Source: Betaproteobacteria bacterium HGW-Betaproteobacteria-1
Lineage (GTDB): Bacteria; Pseudomonadota; Gammaproteobacteria; Burkholderiales; Methylophilaceae
Length of the DNA: 64,000 nt
Assembly (NCBI GenBank): GCA_002842435.1
Contig: PHCX01000001.1
Location: forward strand, 124,001 to 188,000
Direction of reading: 5' to 3'
The position numbers were made by a program, and so were the translations under genes. The notes under the pieces were generated by a model. That model did not search any database. It was not told the DNA's origin and saw nothing but the letters and a program-made list of their open reading frames with translations. Positions 55,217-64,000 of this stretch are shown here, piece after piece. Position 1 is the stretch's first letter. Each line of letters begins with the position of its first letter.

Positions 55217-56656
55217 ATGTCCGTCTCCACCCAACGTGCACTGGTATGGTTCCGTCGCGATTTGCGCGATTACGATCATGCCGCACTCTATCAGGCACTG
55301 AAATCCTCGCAAGAGGTCTATTGCGCATTCATATTCGATACCGGAATCCTCGACCGATTAGCGGACAAGGCCGACCGGCGTGTCGAATTCATCTGGGAAA
55401 GTGTGCGCGAACTGAAACAGGCACTGCAGAAGCAAGGCGCAGACCTGATTGTGCGTCATGGCGCCGCCAGCATTGAAATTCCCCGACTGGCGAAGGAACT
55501 GGATGTCGCTGCGGTTTATGCCAACCACGATTACGAGCCGGCAGCCATACGGCGCGATGCCTCGGTCGCCCATACTCTGAGCCAGGCCGGCATCGCATTT
55601 CACAGTTTCAAGGATCAGGTGATCTTTGAGCGGGACGAAGTCCTGACCCAGGCCGGCAAACCCTACGGTGTGTTTACCCCCTACAAGAACGCCTGGCTGA
55701 AGAAACTTGACAACTTCTACCTGCAACCCTTTCCGGTCGACCACTACGCAAAGCACCTTGCGCGGCTCACTACCACGACTCTGCCGGAACTGGAATCCAT
55801 GGGCTTCGTGCGGACCAACCTCGGCAGCATGAAACTGCCGACCGGCATGTCCGGGGCGCAACGATTGCTTGAAGACTTCATCGAACGCATGCCCATGTAT
55901 CAGGCAGCACGCGACTTTCCTGCCGTCAAAGGCCCGTCTTATCTTTCCGTGCATCTGCGTTTCGGCACTATCTCCATCCGGCAACTGGCACGCACGGCAT
56001 GGCATATGGGCGGCGCCGGCGCCGAAACCTGGCTGAGCGAACTGATCTGGCGTGACTTCTATTTCCATATCCTGCACCACCATCCGCACATCGATGAAGG
56101 CCACGCCTACAAGGCCGAATTCGACAGACTGCCGTTCCCCAACGACAAGATGCTGTTCCAGGCATGGTGCGAGGGCCGTACCGGCTATCCGCTGGTCGAT
56201 GCGGCCATGCGCCAGCTGACCCAGACCGGCTGGATGCACAACCGCTTGCGCATGGTGACGGCCAGCTTTCTGGTAAAGGACCTGCTGATCGACTGGCGCT
56301 GGGGTGAACGCTACTTTGCGGAAAAACTGCTGGATTTCGACTTCAGCGCCAACAATGGCGGCTGGCAGTGGGCCGCCTCCACTGGTTGCGATGCGCAACC
56401 CTGGTTCCGCATCTTCAACCCCGTCACCCAGTCGGAAAAATTCGACGCAGAAGGCAAATTCATCCGAAAATACATCCCTGAACTTGCCGCCTGCAATCAA
56501 AAGGAAATCCATGCGCCATGGCTGATGCCGACGCTTCGCCAGCAACAACTCGGCATTGCCATCGGCAAGGATTACCCGATGCCGGTCGTCGATCACGCGA
56601 TACAGCGTGCTGAGGCGCTTGCCCTCTACAAGCAAGCATCAGCCGCGTCGGCATAG
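55217..56656 (+). CDS. phrB: Deoxyribodipyrimidine photolyase
   Basis: A 479-residue photolyase. The N-terminal Rossmann-like domain has ALVWFRRDLRDYDHAAL; the C-terminal FAD-binding helical domain has LSVHLRFGTISIRQLAR, WLSELIWRDFYFHILHHHP, GRTGYPLVDAAMRQLTQTGWMHNRLRM and WQWAASTGCDAQPWFRIFNP. It repairs cyclobutane dimers with light. I set the start at the ATG at 55217 rather than a TTG one codon earlier. Confidence 0.96.
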   Translation: MSVSTQRALVWFRRDLRDYDHAALYQALKSSQEVYCAFIFDTGILDRLADKADRRVEFIWESVRELKQALQKQGADLIVRHGAASIEIPRLAKELDVAAVYANHDYEPAAIRRDASVAHTLSQAGIAFHSFKDQVIFERDEVLTQAGKPYGVFTPYKNAWLKKLDNFYLQPFPVDHYAKHLARLTTTTLPELESMGFVRTNLGSMKLPTGMSGAQRLLEDFIERMPMYQAARDFPAVKGPSYLSVHLRFGTISIRQLARTAWHMGGAGAETWLSELIWRDFYFHILHHHPHIDEGHAYKAEFDRLPFPNDKMLFQAWCEGRTGYPLVDAAMRQLTQTGWMHNRLRMVTASFLVKDLLIDWRWGERYFAEKLLDFDFSANNGGWQWAASTGCDAQPWFRIFNPVTQSEKFDAEGKFIRKYIPELAACNQKEIHAPWLMPTLRQQQLGIAIGKDYPMPVVDHAIQRAEALALYKQASAASA

Positions 56657-56802
56657 ACAAGGCCAATCATGCTTGGGCAACAGTCTGTCGGCGTATGTCA
56701 AAACAGTAGACAAGGACGGACTCGTCAGTTAAAGTTCGCTCTAATCAAGAGCTTATTCTGTAATATCTTGGCAATAATAATTAAATACAAACGGGTTACC
56801 GA

Positions 56803-57513
56803 ATGCAGATACAAACTAAAAGCATATTTATCACCGCTTTCCTGGCATTGATGCTCTCGGGGTGCGCATCAACGGCCAACAATGATCCGCTCGAAGGTAT
56901 CAATCGCGGCATCTACAAATTCAACGACGTCGCCGACAAGGCGGTGATCAAACCGGTCGCCGGTGCCTACAAGGCTGTGTTGCCGAGCCCGGTGCGTAGC
57001 GGTGTCAACAACTTCTTCGGCAACCTGAGCACTTTCGTTTCCGTCATCAACGACCTGCTGCAATTCAAGTTCGACAAGGCAGCTGAAGGCGCCGGCCGTT
57101 TCGTCATCAACTCCACTTTCGGCATCGTCGGTCTGGTGGATGTAGCTTCCATGGATGGCATTGAAAAACGCAATGAAGACTTCGGTCAAACCTTGGGATA
57201 CTGGGGTGTAGGTAGCGGCCCCTACATTGTCCTGCCATTCCTTGGCCCATCAAACGTTCGCGACACTACCGGCCTGATTGTCGATAGCGCAGCGTTTGAT
57301 CCATTGGGTTATGTTGATGATCCTGCAACCAGAAATAGTGCCTATGCACTGAAGTTCCTGGACAAACGCGCACAACTACTGCCAGGTAGCGACCTGCTGG
57401 ATGAGGCAGCACTGGATCCTTACGCCTTCATGCGCGACGCCTACTACCAGCGCCGCCAAAGCCAGATTCATGATGGTAATCCACCTGTTCAGAATGATGA
57501 GTACGACTACTGA
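56803..57513 (+). CDS. mlaA: Outer-membrane lipoprotein MlaA (VacJ)
   Basis: A 236-residue protein with a lipoprotein signal (ALMLSGC) and the VacJ/MlaA blocks DPLEGINRGIYKFND, VLPSPVRSGVNNFFGNL, RFVINSTFGIVGLVDVAS, FGQTLGYWGVGSGPYIVLPFLGPSNVRD. MlaA works in retrograde phospholipid transport from the outer membrane. The rest of the Mla system is not in this window. The 146-base upstream gap includes a TTAAAGTTCGC like those in the sulfur region, probably by chance. Confidence 0.95.
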   Translation: MQIQTKSIFITAFLALMLSGCASTANNDPLEGINRGIYKFNDVADKAVIKPVAGAYKAVLPSPVRSGVNNFFGNLSTFVSVINDLLQFKFDKAAEGAGRFVINSTFGIVGLVDVASMDGIEKRNEDFGQTLGYWGVGSGPYIVLPFLGPSNVRDTTGLIVDSAAFDPLGYVDDPATRNSAYALKFLDKRAQLLPGSDLLDEAALDPYAFMRDAYYQRRQSQIHDGNPPVQNDEYDY

Positions 57514-57532
57514 TATTCTTGTAGACATCCGT

Positions 57533-57570
57533 CAAACAAAAAGCCCTGAGATTTCAGGGCTTTTTGTTTG
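57533..57570. terminator. Bidirectional terminator between mlaA and pmbA
   Basis: CAAACAAAAAGCCCTGA (57533-57549) and its perfect inverted copy (57554-57570), loop GATT, with T runs on both strands. It serves the two convergent genes. Confidence 0.92.
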
Positions 57571-57595
57571 ACCTCAATATCGCATACTCAACCGC

Positions 57596-58951
57596 CTACT
57601 CACCGGCAACTGTCATGCGCTCAATCAGGATAGAACCAACCTGACGCGAACTCTGCGCCAGCACATCACTCCCCAGCGCAACAATCTGCATCAGCATCTC
57701 TTTCATATTGCCGGCAATGGTGATCTCCTCCACCGGATAGGCAATCACGCCATTCTCCACCCAGAAGCCGGCTGCGCCGCGTGAATAATCACCGGTGACC
57801 ATATTCAGCCCTTGTCCCAGCAACTCCGTCACCAGCAAACCGCTGCCCATGGTTTTAAGCAGCTGCTCAAAACTCTGCTGGTGTACCAGACCTTGGGCAT
57901 GCCGCACAATCAGATTATGGTTGCCGCCGGCATTGCCGGTGCTGCTCATACCCAGTTTGCGTGCCGAATAACTGGAAAGCAGATAGCCCTGCAAGACCCC
58001 TTGTTCAATCAGCATGCGCGGCTTGGTCGCCACCCCTTCGGCATCGAAGGCGCTACTGGCGAGCCCCTTGGACAAATGCGGCTGTTCTTCAATATCCACG
58101 ATAGGGGAAATGACCGATTTGCCCAAGCTGTCGAGCAGAAACGAGGATTTGCGATAAAGATTGCCACCGGACACCGCACCGACCAGACTGGAGATCAGGC
58201 CTGCAGCCAGCGGCGCCTCGAACAATACCGGCACTTGCGCCGTCTTCAGCTTGCGGCAACCCAGCCGCCTGACAGTACGCTCGCCGGCTTTCTGACCGAC
58301 ATGCTCGGGTGATTCCATATCCGACGCCGCACGTGCCGTTGTATACCAGTAATCGCGTTGCATGCTCTGGCCTTCTTCGGCGATGACAGAAGCACTGATG
58401 CCGTGACGCGAGGTTGGATAACCGGCACAGAAGCCATGGCTGTTGGCATAGACCGACAGGCTTTCGGAATTGGAGACGCTTGCCCCTTCTGAATTGCTGA
58501 TGCGCGGATCAACGGCACGGGCAGCCGCCTCGCAGCGTTTGGCCAGTTCGATCGCCTCTTCCACCGAGATATCCCATGGATGGTAAAGATCGAGATCAGG
58601 AAATTCGGTCGCCATCAGGCTGGCATCCGCCAGCCCGCAATATGGGTCCTGTGCGGTATAACGGGCGATATTGCAAGCCGCGGCCACAGTATCGGCCAAG
58701 GCCTGCTCCGACAGGTCAGAGGTACTGGCATGGCCGCGTTGCTGGCCGAAATAGACCGACACCGATACCCCTTTGTCGCGGTTGTATTCGATGGTTTCCG
58801 TTTCACCCAAGCGCACGCTGACGTTCTGCCCGATGCCCAAACTGATATCAGTCTCGGCAGCGCTTGCACCTGCGGCCTTGGCAAACTGCAACACGCGCGC
58901 ACTCATGTCCTGCAACTGTTCCAGGGAATAACTAAAGCGGGGTTCACTCAT
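57596..58951 (-). CDS. pmbA: Metalloprotease regulator PmbA (TldE)
   Basis: A 451-residue TldD/PmbA-family protein. QLQDMSARVLQFAKAAGASAAE and the IAAYTAQDPYCGLAD-like region (IARYTAQDPYCGLADASLMA), and GNAGGNHNLIVRHA, with TELLGQGLNMVTGDYSRGAAGFWVENG, are diagnostic. With TldD it forms a protease that acts on microcin B17 and CcdA. tldD is not in this window. The start has no strong ribosome-binding site. It is divergent from darP. Confidence 0.95.
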   Translation of the reverse strand: MSEPRFSYSLEQLQDMSARVLQFAKAAGASAAETDISLGIGQNVSVRLGETETIEYNRDKGVSVSVYFGQQRGHASTSDLSEQALADTVAAACNIARYTAQDPYCGLADASLMATEFPDLDLYHPWDISVEEAIELAKRCEAAARAVDPRISNSEGASVSNSESLSVYANSHGFCAGYPTSRHGISASVIAEEGQSMQRDYWYTTARAASDMESPEHVGQKAGERTVRRLGCRKLKTAQVPVLFEAPLAAGLISSLVGAVSGGNLYRKSSFLLDSLGKSVISPIVDIEEQPHLSKGLASSAFDAEGVATKPRMLIEQGVLQGYLLSSYSARKLGMSSTGNAGGNHNLIVRHAQGLVHQQSFEQLLKTMGSGLLVTELLGQGLNMVTGDYSRGAAGFWVENGVIAYPVEEITIAGNMKEMLMQIVALGSDVLAQSSRQVGSILIERMTVAGE

Positions 58952-59069
58952 GGATGAATACTCGGAAAAATACCGTCAAAAATTTAAAAAGACTGCCAGA
59001 ATCAGCCTCTGAAAATGGCAAAGGCAAAAGCTGTTATCATACATCACCACTCAACTCAGCATTGCCAGC

Positions 59070-59603
59070 ATGTCAGAAGAATCTCAAGAACCCATCAGTA
59101 AAACCAGACGCAAGGCCGAAATGGATGCCTTGCAGGATCTTGGCGTCAAGCTCACCAAACTACCCAGTGACAAGCTAGCCAAGCTGGATCTGCCGGAAAG
59201 ACTGCTGGATGCCGTCAAGGAAGCCAAACGCATCACCTCGAACGGCGCCCTGCGGCGTCAGCACCAGTACCTTGGTAGCCTGATGCGCGAAGTGGATACC
59301 GTGCCAATCATCGACCAGCTCAAGCGCTGGGAAGGCAAGCATACGGAGGAGAACGCGCATTTTCACCAGCTCGAACGCCTGCGCAGCCGCCTGCTGGAAG
59401 ATGAAAACAGCCTGGCCGAATTCATGCGCGACCACCCGCATGCCGACAGCCAGCAGATACGCACGCTGATACGCAACCACAAGCGCGAAGTCCTCGCCAA
59501 CAAACCGCCCAAGAGCAGCCGCGAACTATTCAAAATACTGCGAGAGATCGTCGAGACTGACAGCCATCCGGAAGAGTCCGGAGATTTCACGCCCGAAGAC
59601 TAA
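59070..59603 (+). CDS. darP: Ribosome-associated protein DarP (YjgA)
   Basis: A 177-residue protein of the YjgA/DarP (DUF615) family. ISKTRRKAEMDALQDLGVKLTKLP and EAKRITSNGALRRQHQYLGSLMREVD are family blocks. It helps mature the 50S subunit. It is divergent from pmbA, a common bacterial arrangement, and its last four bases overlap the end of the convergent gene. Confidence 0.95.
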   Translation: MSEESQEPISKTRRKAEMDALQDLGVKLTKLPSDKLAKLDLPERLLDAVKEAKRITSNGALRRQHQYLGSLMREVDTVPIIDQLKRWEGKHTEENAHFHQLERLRSRLLEDENSLAEFMRDHPHADSQQIRTLIRNHKREVLANKPPKSSRELFKILREIVETDSHPEESGDFTPED

Positions 59604-61594
59604 TCCGGTTTTTCCTCTTGCAGCACTGACGCGGCCTCCTGCTCCATTCTGGGCGGCATGAAGAATTCACGCGGATTGCGATAAAGCCGTTTTGCCAGCG
59701 CAACGGCCAGGCGGCGCCACTGCACAAAGCTGACCTTGCGCGACTTCATGGCAACGTATAACGCCAGACCGAAACTCACCAGCAGATTCATCGTGCCGAT
59801 CAGCATCACAGCCAGCGCAGCATAGAGCGCCACACCCAACGTAATATCAAACTCGAGCCCGACAAAAGAAAAGCCAACAAATGCGGATGAAAACGCGATA
59901 TGGCGGATATCGACCGGCAAGCCGAGTAGCACGCCGACAGCAGCCATGCCACCGAGCAGACAGCCGAAGTAGAAATTACCTGCCAGCGCACCCAGATTGT
60001 TTTCCACGTAACGCACGACCTTGTCCAGCCGCGCTTCACCCAATATGAATTGCAGCCAGCCCAAGGCGCGCAAACGCTGCGGGATCTTGTTATAGATCGC
60101 CATGTTGTCGTGGTAACCGGCGATCAGTCCGGAAAGGAACAGACAGACACCGGCGATGCCGGCGTAGAACAGCGCGCCGCTGTGCAAAGGATCGATCTCC
60201 TCCAGCAAATGATGGGCCTTCTCCGGTGAAACGAAATGCTCACCGGCCACCAGATAGAACAGGCCGGCTATCAGCATGGCGGTCGGCACCGCCAGCGAGA
60301 CGTTACCGATGATGGCGATGGTCTGGCTACGCACGGTCTGCGCGATGATGCTGACCAGATTGTCCATGTTGCGATTCTTGCCGTCGCTGTCGTCGATACT
60401 GGCAGCAATCGCAGCCGCCGTCATCGCCGGTTGCTTGGTCGCCACCGTGAAGTGCAGTATGTGGATGAGGACAAAACCCAGACCGTAATTCAAGCTGAAC
60501 AGGATAGCCTCGGTCAGCGGTGCATGGTGCTGGTTGGCGGTCATGATCTTGATCATGGCCATGACGCCGACAATCAGGCCGGCGCCCATGGCGGAACGCA
60601 TCAGCGCGTAATATTCGCTACGCGTCTCGGTAATGTAATGTTCACCGGCGCGGCTGGCGTTCTCGGTGACGCGCAAGGCCATCAGCTCCATGTTCTCGCG
60701 CAGATGCTGGCGCACATTGTTCTTGTGGCATTCACCCTGCACCAGGGTCTTGAACAGTTCTGCATATTCAGTACCCGGCATCTCGCCGGCGCGCAGGCTG
60801 ACAATAATGTTCAGCATGGTTTCCAGACGACGAACCTTCTGCGAGATGCGCTGCAACAGATAGGTGAGGTTGATGCTGGTGCCGGATTGCGAACTGCTGC
60901 TGCGCACCTTGGCAATCACGTTGCGGCACTGGTCCAGCATCACCAGAATCTGCCGGATGTCACCGCCCTGATCGACACTGGCAAGGAAACTGCGCAGTTC
61001 CACATTCTGCATGATGAACGGCGACTGATGATCTTCCAGCTCAGGCCTGCTACGAAGCAGCTCGGGCTCGAGACCAAGTGCGGATATACGGTAGGAAAGC
61101 ACTTCGATGGCATCGAGGAAATTCTCGGCACAGGCTGCACGCTGCTCCAATGGCGCCTCATGAAAACGCAAGGCCTCGATCAACTGCTCCCACACCGTGT
61201 TCGGCACGGCAACCACCCATTGCTCATCACTGGCTCTTGGGAAAATCAGGGCAAACAAATCTTTCAGATAACGCGTATCGACAGCTGCCGGCAGCAGCTT
61301 GTGCCCGAGCTTGCGCCACAATTCAGAGAAAAAACCGGTACTGGGCTGGATACCGGACTCGACAAACAGCGAGACCGGCTTGTGCTCGGCCAGCAAGGTC
61401 AGAATCGCGTTACGTAGCAATGCCGCCTTGTCCGTATCGTTGTTCAGCACATAACACAATGCCTGCAGCGCATGCGTCGCATGGTCGATGCCGCTCAGCC
61501 GCGGCGGGCGGATTTCAGCAGCAAGCGCGGCCAGAAACCTCGCCTCTCGTCCCGGTTCTCCACTGTAACTTTCCAGTATGGCTTCTATCGTCAT
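59600..61594 (-). CDS. PF10136 ('site-specific recombinase'-labelled) membrane protein
   Basis: A 664-residue protein of the family often annotated as Gcr-type site-specific recombinase. The N-terminal 330 residues are soluble and helical; the rest has several hydrophobic helices (GAGLIVGVMAMIKIM, ISNVSLAVPTA-like GNVSLAVPTAMLIAGLFYL, GALFYAGIAGVCLFLSGLIAGY, and so on), and ends in a basic tail. Despite the name I see no recombinase catalytic motif, and the membrane helices argue against a DNA recombinase. Its real function is unknown. Confidence 0.75.
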   Translation of the reverse strand: MTIEAILESYSGEPGREARFLAALAAEIRPPRLSGIDHATHALQALCYVLNNDTDKAALLRNAILTLLAEHKPVSLFVESGIQPSTGFFSELWRKLGHKLLPAAVDTRYLKDLFALIFPRASDEQWVVAVPNTVWEQLIEALRFHEAPLEQRAACAENFLDAIEVLSYRISALGLEPELLRSRPELEDHQSPFIMQNVELRSFLASVDQGGDIRQILVMLDQCRNVIAKVRSSSSQSGTSINLTYLLQRISQKVRRLETMLNIIVSLRAGEMPGTEYAELFKTLVQGECHKNNVRQHLRENMELMALRVTENASRAGEHYITETRSEYYALMRSAMGAGLIVGVMAMIKIMTANQHHAPLTEAILFSLNYGLGFVLIHILHFTVATKQPAMTAAAIAASIDDSDGKNRNMDNLVSIIAQTVRSQTIAIIGNVSLAVPTAMLIAGLFYLVAGEHFVSPEKAHHLLEEIDPLHSGALFYAGIAGVCLFLSGLIAGYHDNMAIYNKIPQRLRALGWLQFILGEARLDKVVRYVENNLGALAGNFYFGCLLGGMAAVGVLLGLPVDIRHIAFSSAFVGFSFVGLEFDITLGVALYAALAVMLIGTMNLLVSFGLALYVAMKSRKVSFVQWRRLAVALAKRLYRNPREFFMPPRMEQEAASVLQEEKPD

Positions 61595-61722
61595 CTTGTT
61601 CTTGATTTTCCCTTGTTGCCGGCTGGCTGCTTGATGCCGCCTGTCGACTGCGTCTCAACCGAAACCGAGCTCGAAAAAGCCACCGCATGAAGCTGCACTG
61701 TGGCTTGTCATTCTACCCAAGT

Positions 61723-62457
61723 TTAATAAGCGCGATTCAAAGTCATGCTGGTTTTCATGATGTCGCCATGCCGCTTGAACTCCACCTCGACGGTCTGCCC
61801 TGCATAGCGCTTGGCGGCTTTGGCAAGTGCTTCCGGCTTCTCCAGCACCTCGTCGCCAATACTCCGGATGACATCCAGCACCTGCAAAGAGGCTTTTTCG
61901 GCAGGGGAGTTGTTGATTACCGCTACCACGATCAGCCCCTGCTCCCGTTCATCCTCGGTCGGCGGCCTGACATGCAAGCCTATCAACGGAGGCGCCAGCT
62001 TCACCCAGTAGGAGGCATGATAGGCATAACGCACCGATGACTGATCCAGCATATCGAGATCGACGGTATCAGTGTTCTGCTCGCGTGCCTTTTTCCGCAG
62101 CTGATCAATCTTGATACTGGCCGGCACATCGCCGCTGCGCTGACTTGTCACTAGTACCAGATGCGCATTGACCGCCTTGGCATGCTCCATCAGCTTTTCG
62201 GCCGGGACATCACCAGCCTCGAAACTGGAATAACCCAGCAGATCGAAACCCTTTTCCAGCATACGCTGATAGTCGGCCTCCTTGTTGTCCGAACCCTTGT
62301 ATATCTGCGGTTCCGGCTGTTCCGGAGGCAGGATTTTCGCCCGCATTTCCAGCGCCTTGTAATTGTCTGCATAGGGATTGTCGGTATCGGCGGCCTGTGC
62401 CGAAAGATTCAGGCCAAGAAAACCGCACGCAATCAACACGATAGAGAATAAGCGCAT
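61723..62457 (-). CDS. Exported PDZ-domain protein
   Basis: About 244 residues from the ATG at 62457, which has GAGGACA upstream (an earlier start at 62478 lacks one). A signal peptide ends SAQA-ADT. The C-terminal 90 residues are a PDZ domain (GLIVVAVINNSPAEKASLQVLDVIRSIGDEVL). The middle part (residues about 45-130, with FDLLGYSSFEAGDVPAEKLMEHAKAVNAHLVLV) is not recognised. No protease catalytic triad is present. Probably periplasmic; possibly a scaffold. Confidence 0.75.
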   Translation of the reverse strand: MRLFSIVLIACGFLGLNLSAQAADTDNPYADNYKALEMRAKILPPEQPEPQIYKGSDNKEADYQRMLEKGFDLLGYSSFEAGDVPAEKLMEHAKAVNAHLVLVTSQRSGDVPASIKIDQLRKKAREQNTDTVDLDMLDQSSVRYAYHASYWVKLAPPLIGLHVRPPTEDEREQGLIVVAVINNSPAEKASLQVLDVIRSIGDEVLEKPEALAKAAKRYAGQTVEVEFKRHGDIMKTSMTLNRAY

Positions 62458-62607
62458 TTTGTCCTCATCATTCTTCAAAATGGTATGTCATAAACGACAG
62501 TAGAGATTGCATGTGCAGGTCGAATTATCGGCAAGACCGGCAGATGATATGATTTAACCTCAATCTGCTCCTGCTCAACAGACAACCAATATCCGCAAAG
62601 TATCCAT

Positions 62608-63198
62608 ATGACACAACAAAACATCCGCATCGGCCTCGTTTCCATCAGCGACCGCGCCGCTACCGGCGTCTACGAAGACAAGGGCATCCCCGCACTGAAG
62701 GAATGGCTGGACCGTGCGCTGACATCGCCGTGGGAAACCGTTGTCCGTGTGATTCCGGACGAACAGACGGAAATCGAATCAACCCTGATCGACCTCGTCG
62801 ACCAGGAAGCCTGCGGCCTGGTACTGACCACAGGCGGCACCGGTCCCGCATTGCGGGATGTCACGCCGGAAGCGACATTGGCCGTTGCCGACAAGGAAAT
62901 GCCGGGCTTCGGCGAACAGATGCGCCAGATCAGCCTCAATTTCGTGCCGACTGCCATCCTGTCCAGACAAGTCGCGGTCGTGCGCAAGCAATGCCTGATC
63001 ATCAATCTGCCGGGGCAACCGAAATCCATCGCGCAGACACTCGAAGGCCTGAAAGACGAACAGGGGCAGGCCAAGGTGCATGGCATCTTCGCCGCCGTGC
63101 CCTACTGCCTCGACCTGATCGGTGGGCCTTATATCGAAACCGACGAATCCGTGGTCAAGGCATTCCGCCCAAAATCCGCTGCAAAACCGAACAGCTGA
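62608..63198 (+). CDS. mogA: Molybdopterin adenylyltransferase MogA
   Basis: A 196-residue protein of the MogA family. [41 protein letters not shown] and [11 protein letters not shown] are typical MogA motifs. It adenylylates molybdopterin before molybdenum insertion. It overlaps the start of thiL through TGATG. Confidence 0.93.
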   Translation: MTQQNIRIGLVSISDRAATGVYEDKGIPALKEWLDRALTSPWETVVRVIPDEQTEIESTLIDLVDQEACGLVLTTGGTGPALRDVTPEATLAVADKEMPGFGEQMRQISLNFVPTAILSRQVAVVRKQCLIINLPGQPKSIAQTLEGLKDEQGQAKVHGIFAAVPYCLDLIGGPYIETDESVVKAFRPKSAAKPNS

Positions 63199-64000
63199 TG
63201 GCGTCCGAATTCGATCTGATCCGGCAATATTTCACACGCCCGACCTCGCATACCAATCTCGGCGTCGGTGACGATGCCGCGCTAGTCACTGTAGATTCAG
63301 GCCATGAACTCGCCATTTCAGTCGACATGCTGGTAGCAGGCACTCACTTTCTTGCCGATACCGATCCCCGGCAACTTGGCTGGAAATCGCTGGCGGTCAA
63401 TATCTCGGACATGGCCGCCATGGGCGCAGAGCCCAAATGGGCGACGCTGGCGATTGCGCTACCGGCTGCCGATGAAGACTGGATCGCCGCTTTTGCCGAA
63501 GGCTTTTTTGCCTGCGCGGAAAGATTCAAGGTCGACCTGATTGGCGGCGACACCACACGCGGACCGCTCTGTATCAGCGTGCAAATCATGGGGCAGCTAC
63601 CCACCGGCCAGGCACTTCGCCGCGATGGCGCCAAAGCCGGCGACGAAATCTGGGTCTCCGGACAATTGGGCGATGCAGCACTGGCGCTCAACCACTTGCT
63701 GAGTAAATACCCACTCACCGATGATGAGCTGGCGATAACGCTGCCCGCCTTGCTGCAACCCCAGCCCCGAGTTGCGCTGGGCTTGGCCCTGAGCAACATC
63801 GCCCATAGCGCAATCGACATTTCCGACGGCCTGCTGGCTGATCTCGGGCATATACTGAATGCTTCCAGCCTCGGTGCGGAACTATGCCTGGATGACATTC
63901 CCCGTTCGGTGACAATGCAGCGTCATCTGATCAATCCATCGGTGTTGAATATGCTGCTGGCAGGCGGCGATGACTATGAACTATGCTTTACCGCACCGGC
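63198..64000 (+). CDS. thiL: Thiamine-monophosphate kinase, N-terminal part (cut by window edge)
   Basis: The frame from the ATG at 63198 stays open to the end of the window: 267 residues visible of about 320. The product starts [21 protein letters not shown] and [13 protein letters not shown] are ThiL signatures, as are [28 protein letters not shown] and [16 protein letters not shown]. It phosphorylates thiamine monophosphate to the active diphosphate. It overlaps the mogA stop by TGATG, so it is cotranscribed. The C-terminus lies outside. Confidence 0.95.
   Translation, partial: MASEFDLIRQYFTRPTSHTNLGVGDDAALVTVDSGHELAISVDMLVAGTHFLADTDPRQLGWKSLAVNISDMAAMGAEPKWATLAIALPAADEDWIAAFAEGFFACAERFKVDLIGGDTTRGPLCISVQIMGQLPTGQALRRDGAKAGDEIWVSGQLGDAALALNHLLSKYPLTDDELAITLPALLQPQPRVALGLALSNIAHSAIDISDGLLADLGHILNASSLGAELCLDDIPRSVTMQRHLINPSVLNMLLAGGDDYELCFTAP

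Noticed and set aside
56724..56760. Sigma-28-like TAAAGTT element before mlaA and in the sulfur AT islands
   Set aside because: TAAAGTTC resembles the -35 of flagellar promoters, but the sequence 11 bases later does not match GCCGATAA in any of the three places.

Overview
This window reads as chromosomal DNA of a betaproteobacterium, probably Nitrosomonadales and possibly a Methylophilaceae-like lineage. That placement is an inference from gene content and order (lnt-glyQS-gmhB-plsC, ccoNOQP-ccoGHI with an extended FixH-type protein, panBC, and a PF10136-type membrane protein). Protein genes fill nearly the whole window. I saw no rRNA, tRNA, CRISPR array, insertion sequence or phage gene. The lnt gene at the left edge and the thiL gene at the right edge are cut by the window.

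Layout. 1-5934: end of lnt, glyQ, glyS, gmhB, plsC, a zinc-peptidase-like gene and a DUF805 gene. 5960-14927 (minus): a cbb3 oxidase locus with an SCO-type copper protein, ccoNOQP, then ccoG, a long ccoH and ccoI. 15146-21996: a two-partner secretion pair, a TpsB outer-membrane transporter and a very large repetitive TpsA exoprotein. 22109-24843: ilvE, a CHCC zinc-finger gene, murI and a PduO-type adenosyltransferase. 25174-47013: a sulfur island of about 22 kb. 47108-64000: housekeeping genes, namely pcnB, folK, a deoxynucleoside kinase, panB, panC, panD, rsfS, rlmH, phrB, mlaA, pmbA, darP, mogA and thiL.

The sulfur island is the interesting part. Its left half (25174-37105) holds a YezD-like gene, a porin, a sulfate-binding protein, a DUF2325 gene, an SsuF/Mop-like gene and ssuEADCB, followed by four co-directional genes: an AprA-like flavoprotein, an AprB-like two-cluster ferredoxin, a HEAT-repeat protein and an amidohydrolase-fold protein that lacks the usual metal ligands. 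A peroxiredoxin closes this strand. On the opposite strand (39770-41732) lie serine acetyltransferase, a family 2A (SrpI-type) encapsulin shell protein, and a SufS-type cysteine desulfurase with a 210-residue low-complexity N-terminal extension, the hallmark of encapsulin cargo. This predicts a protein nanocompartment for sulfur storage, wired to cysteine synthesis. Upstream of the acetyltransferase I found a 28-codon reading frame with four Cys codons followed by an intrinsic-terminator hairpin. It looks like a cysteine attenuator and is unproven. The right half (42067-47013) holds a second sulfate-binding protein, a degenerate EAL-domain protein and cysTWA.

Taken together, the island would import sulfate and sulfonates, release sulfite from sulfonates with SsuED, make O-acetylserine, and move cysteine sulfur into a shell. 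The AprAB-like module has no obvious assigned step and is the best candidate here for undescribed biochemistry.
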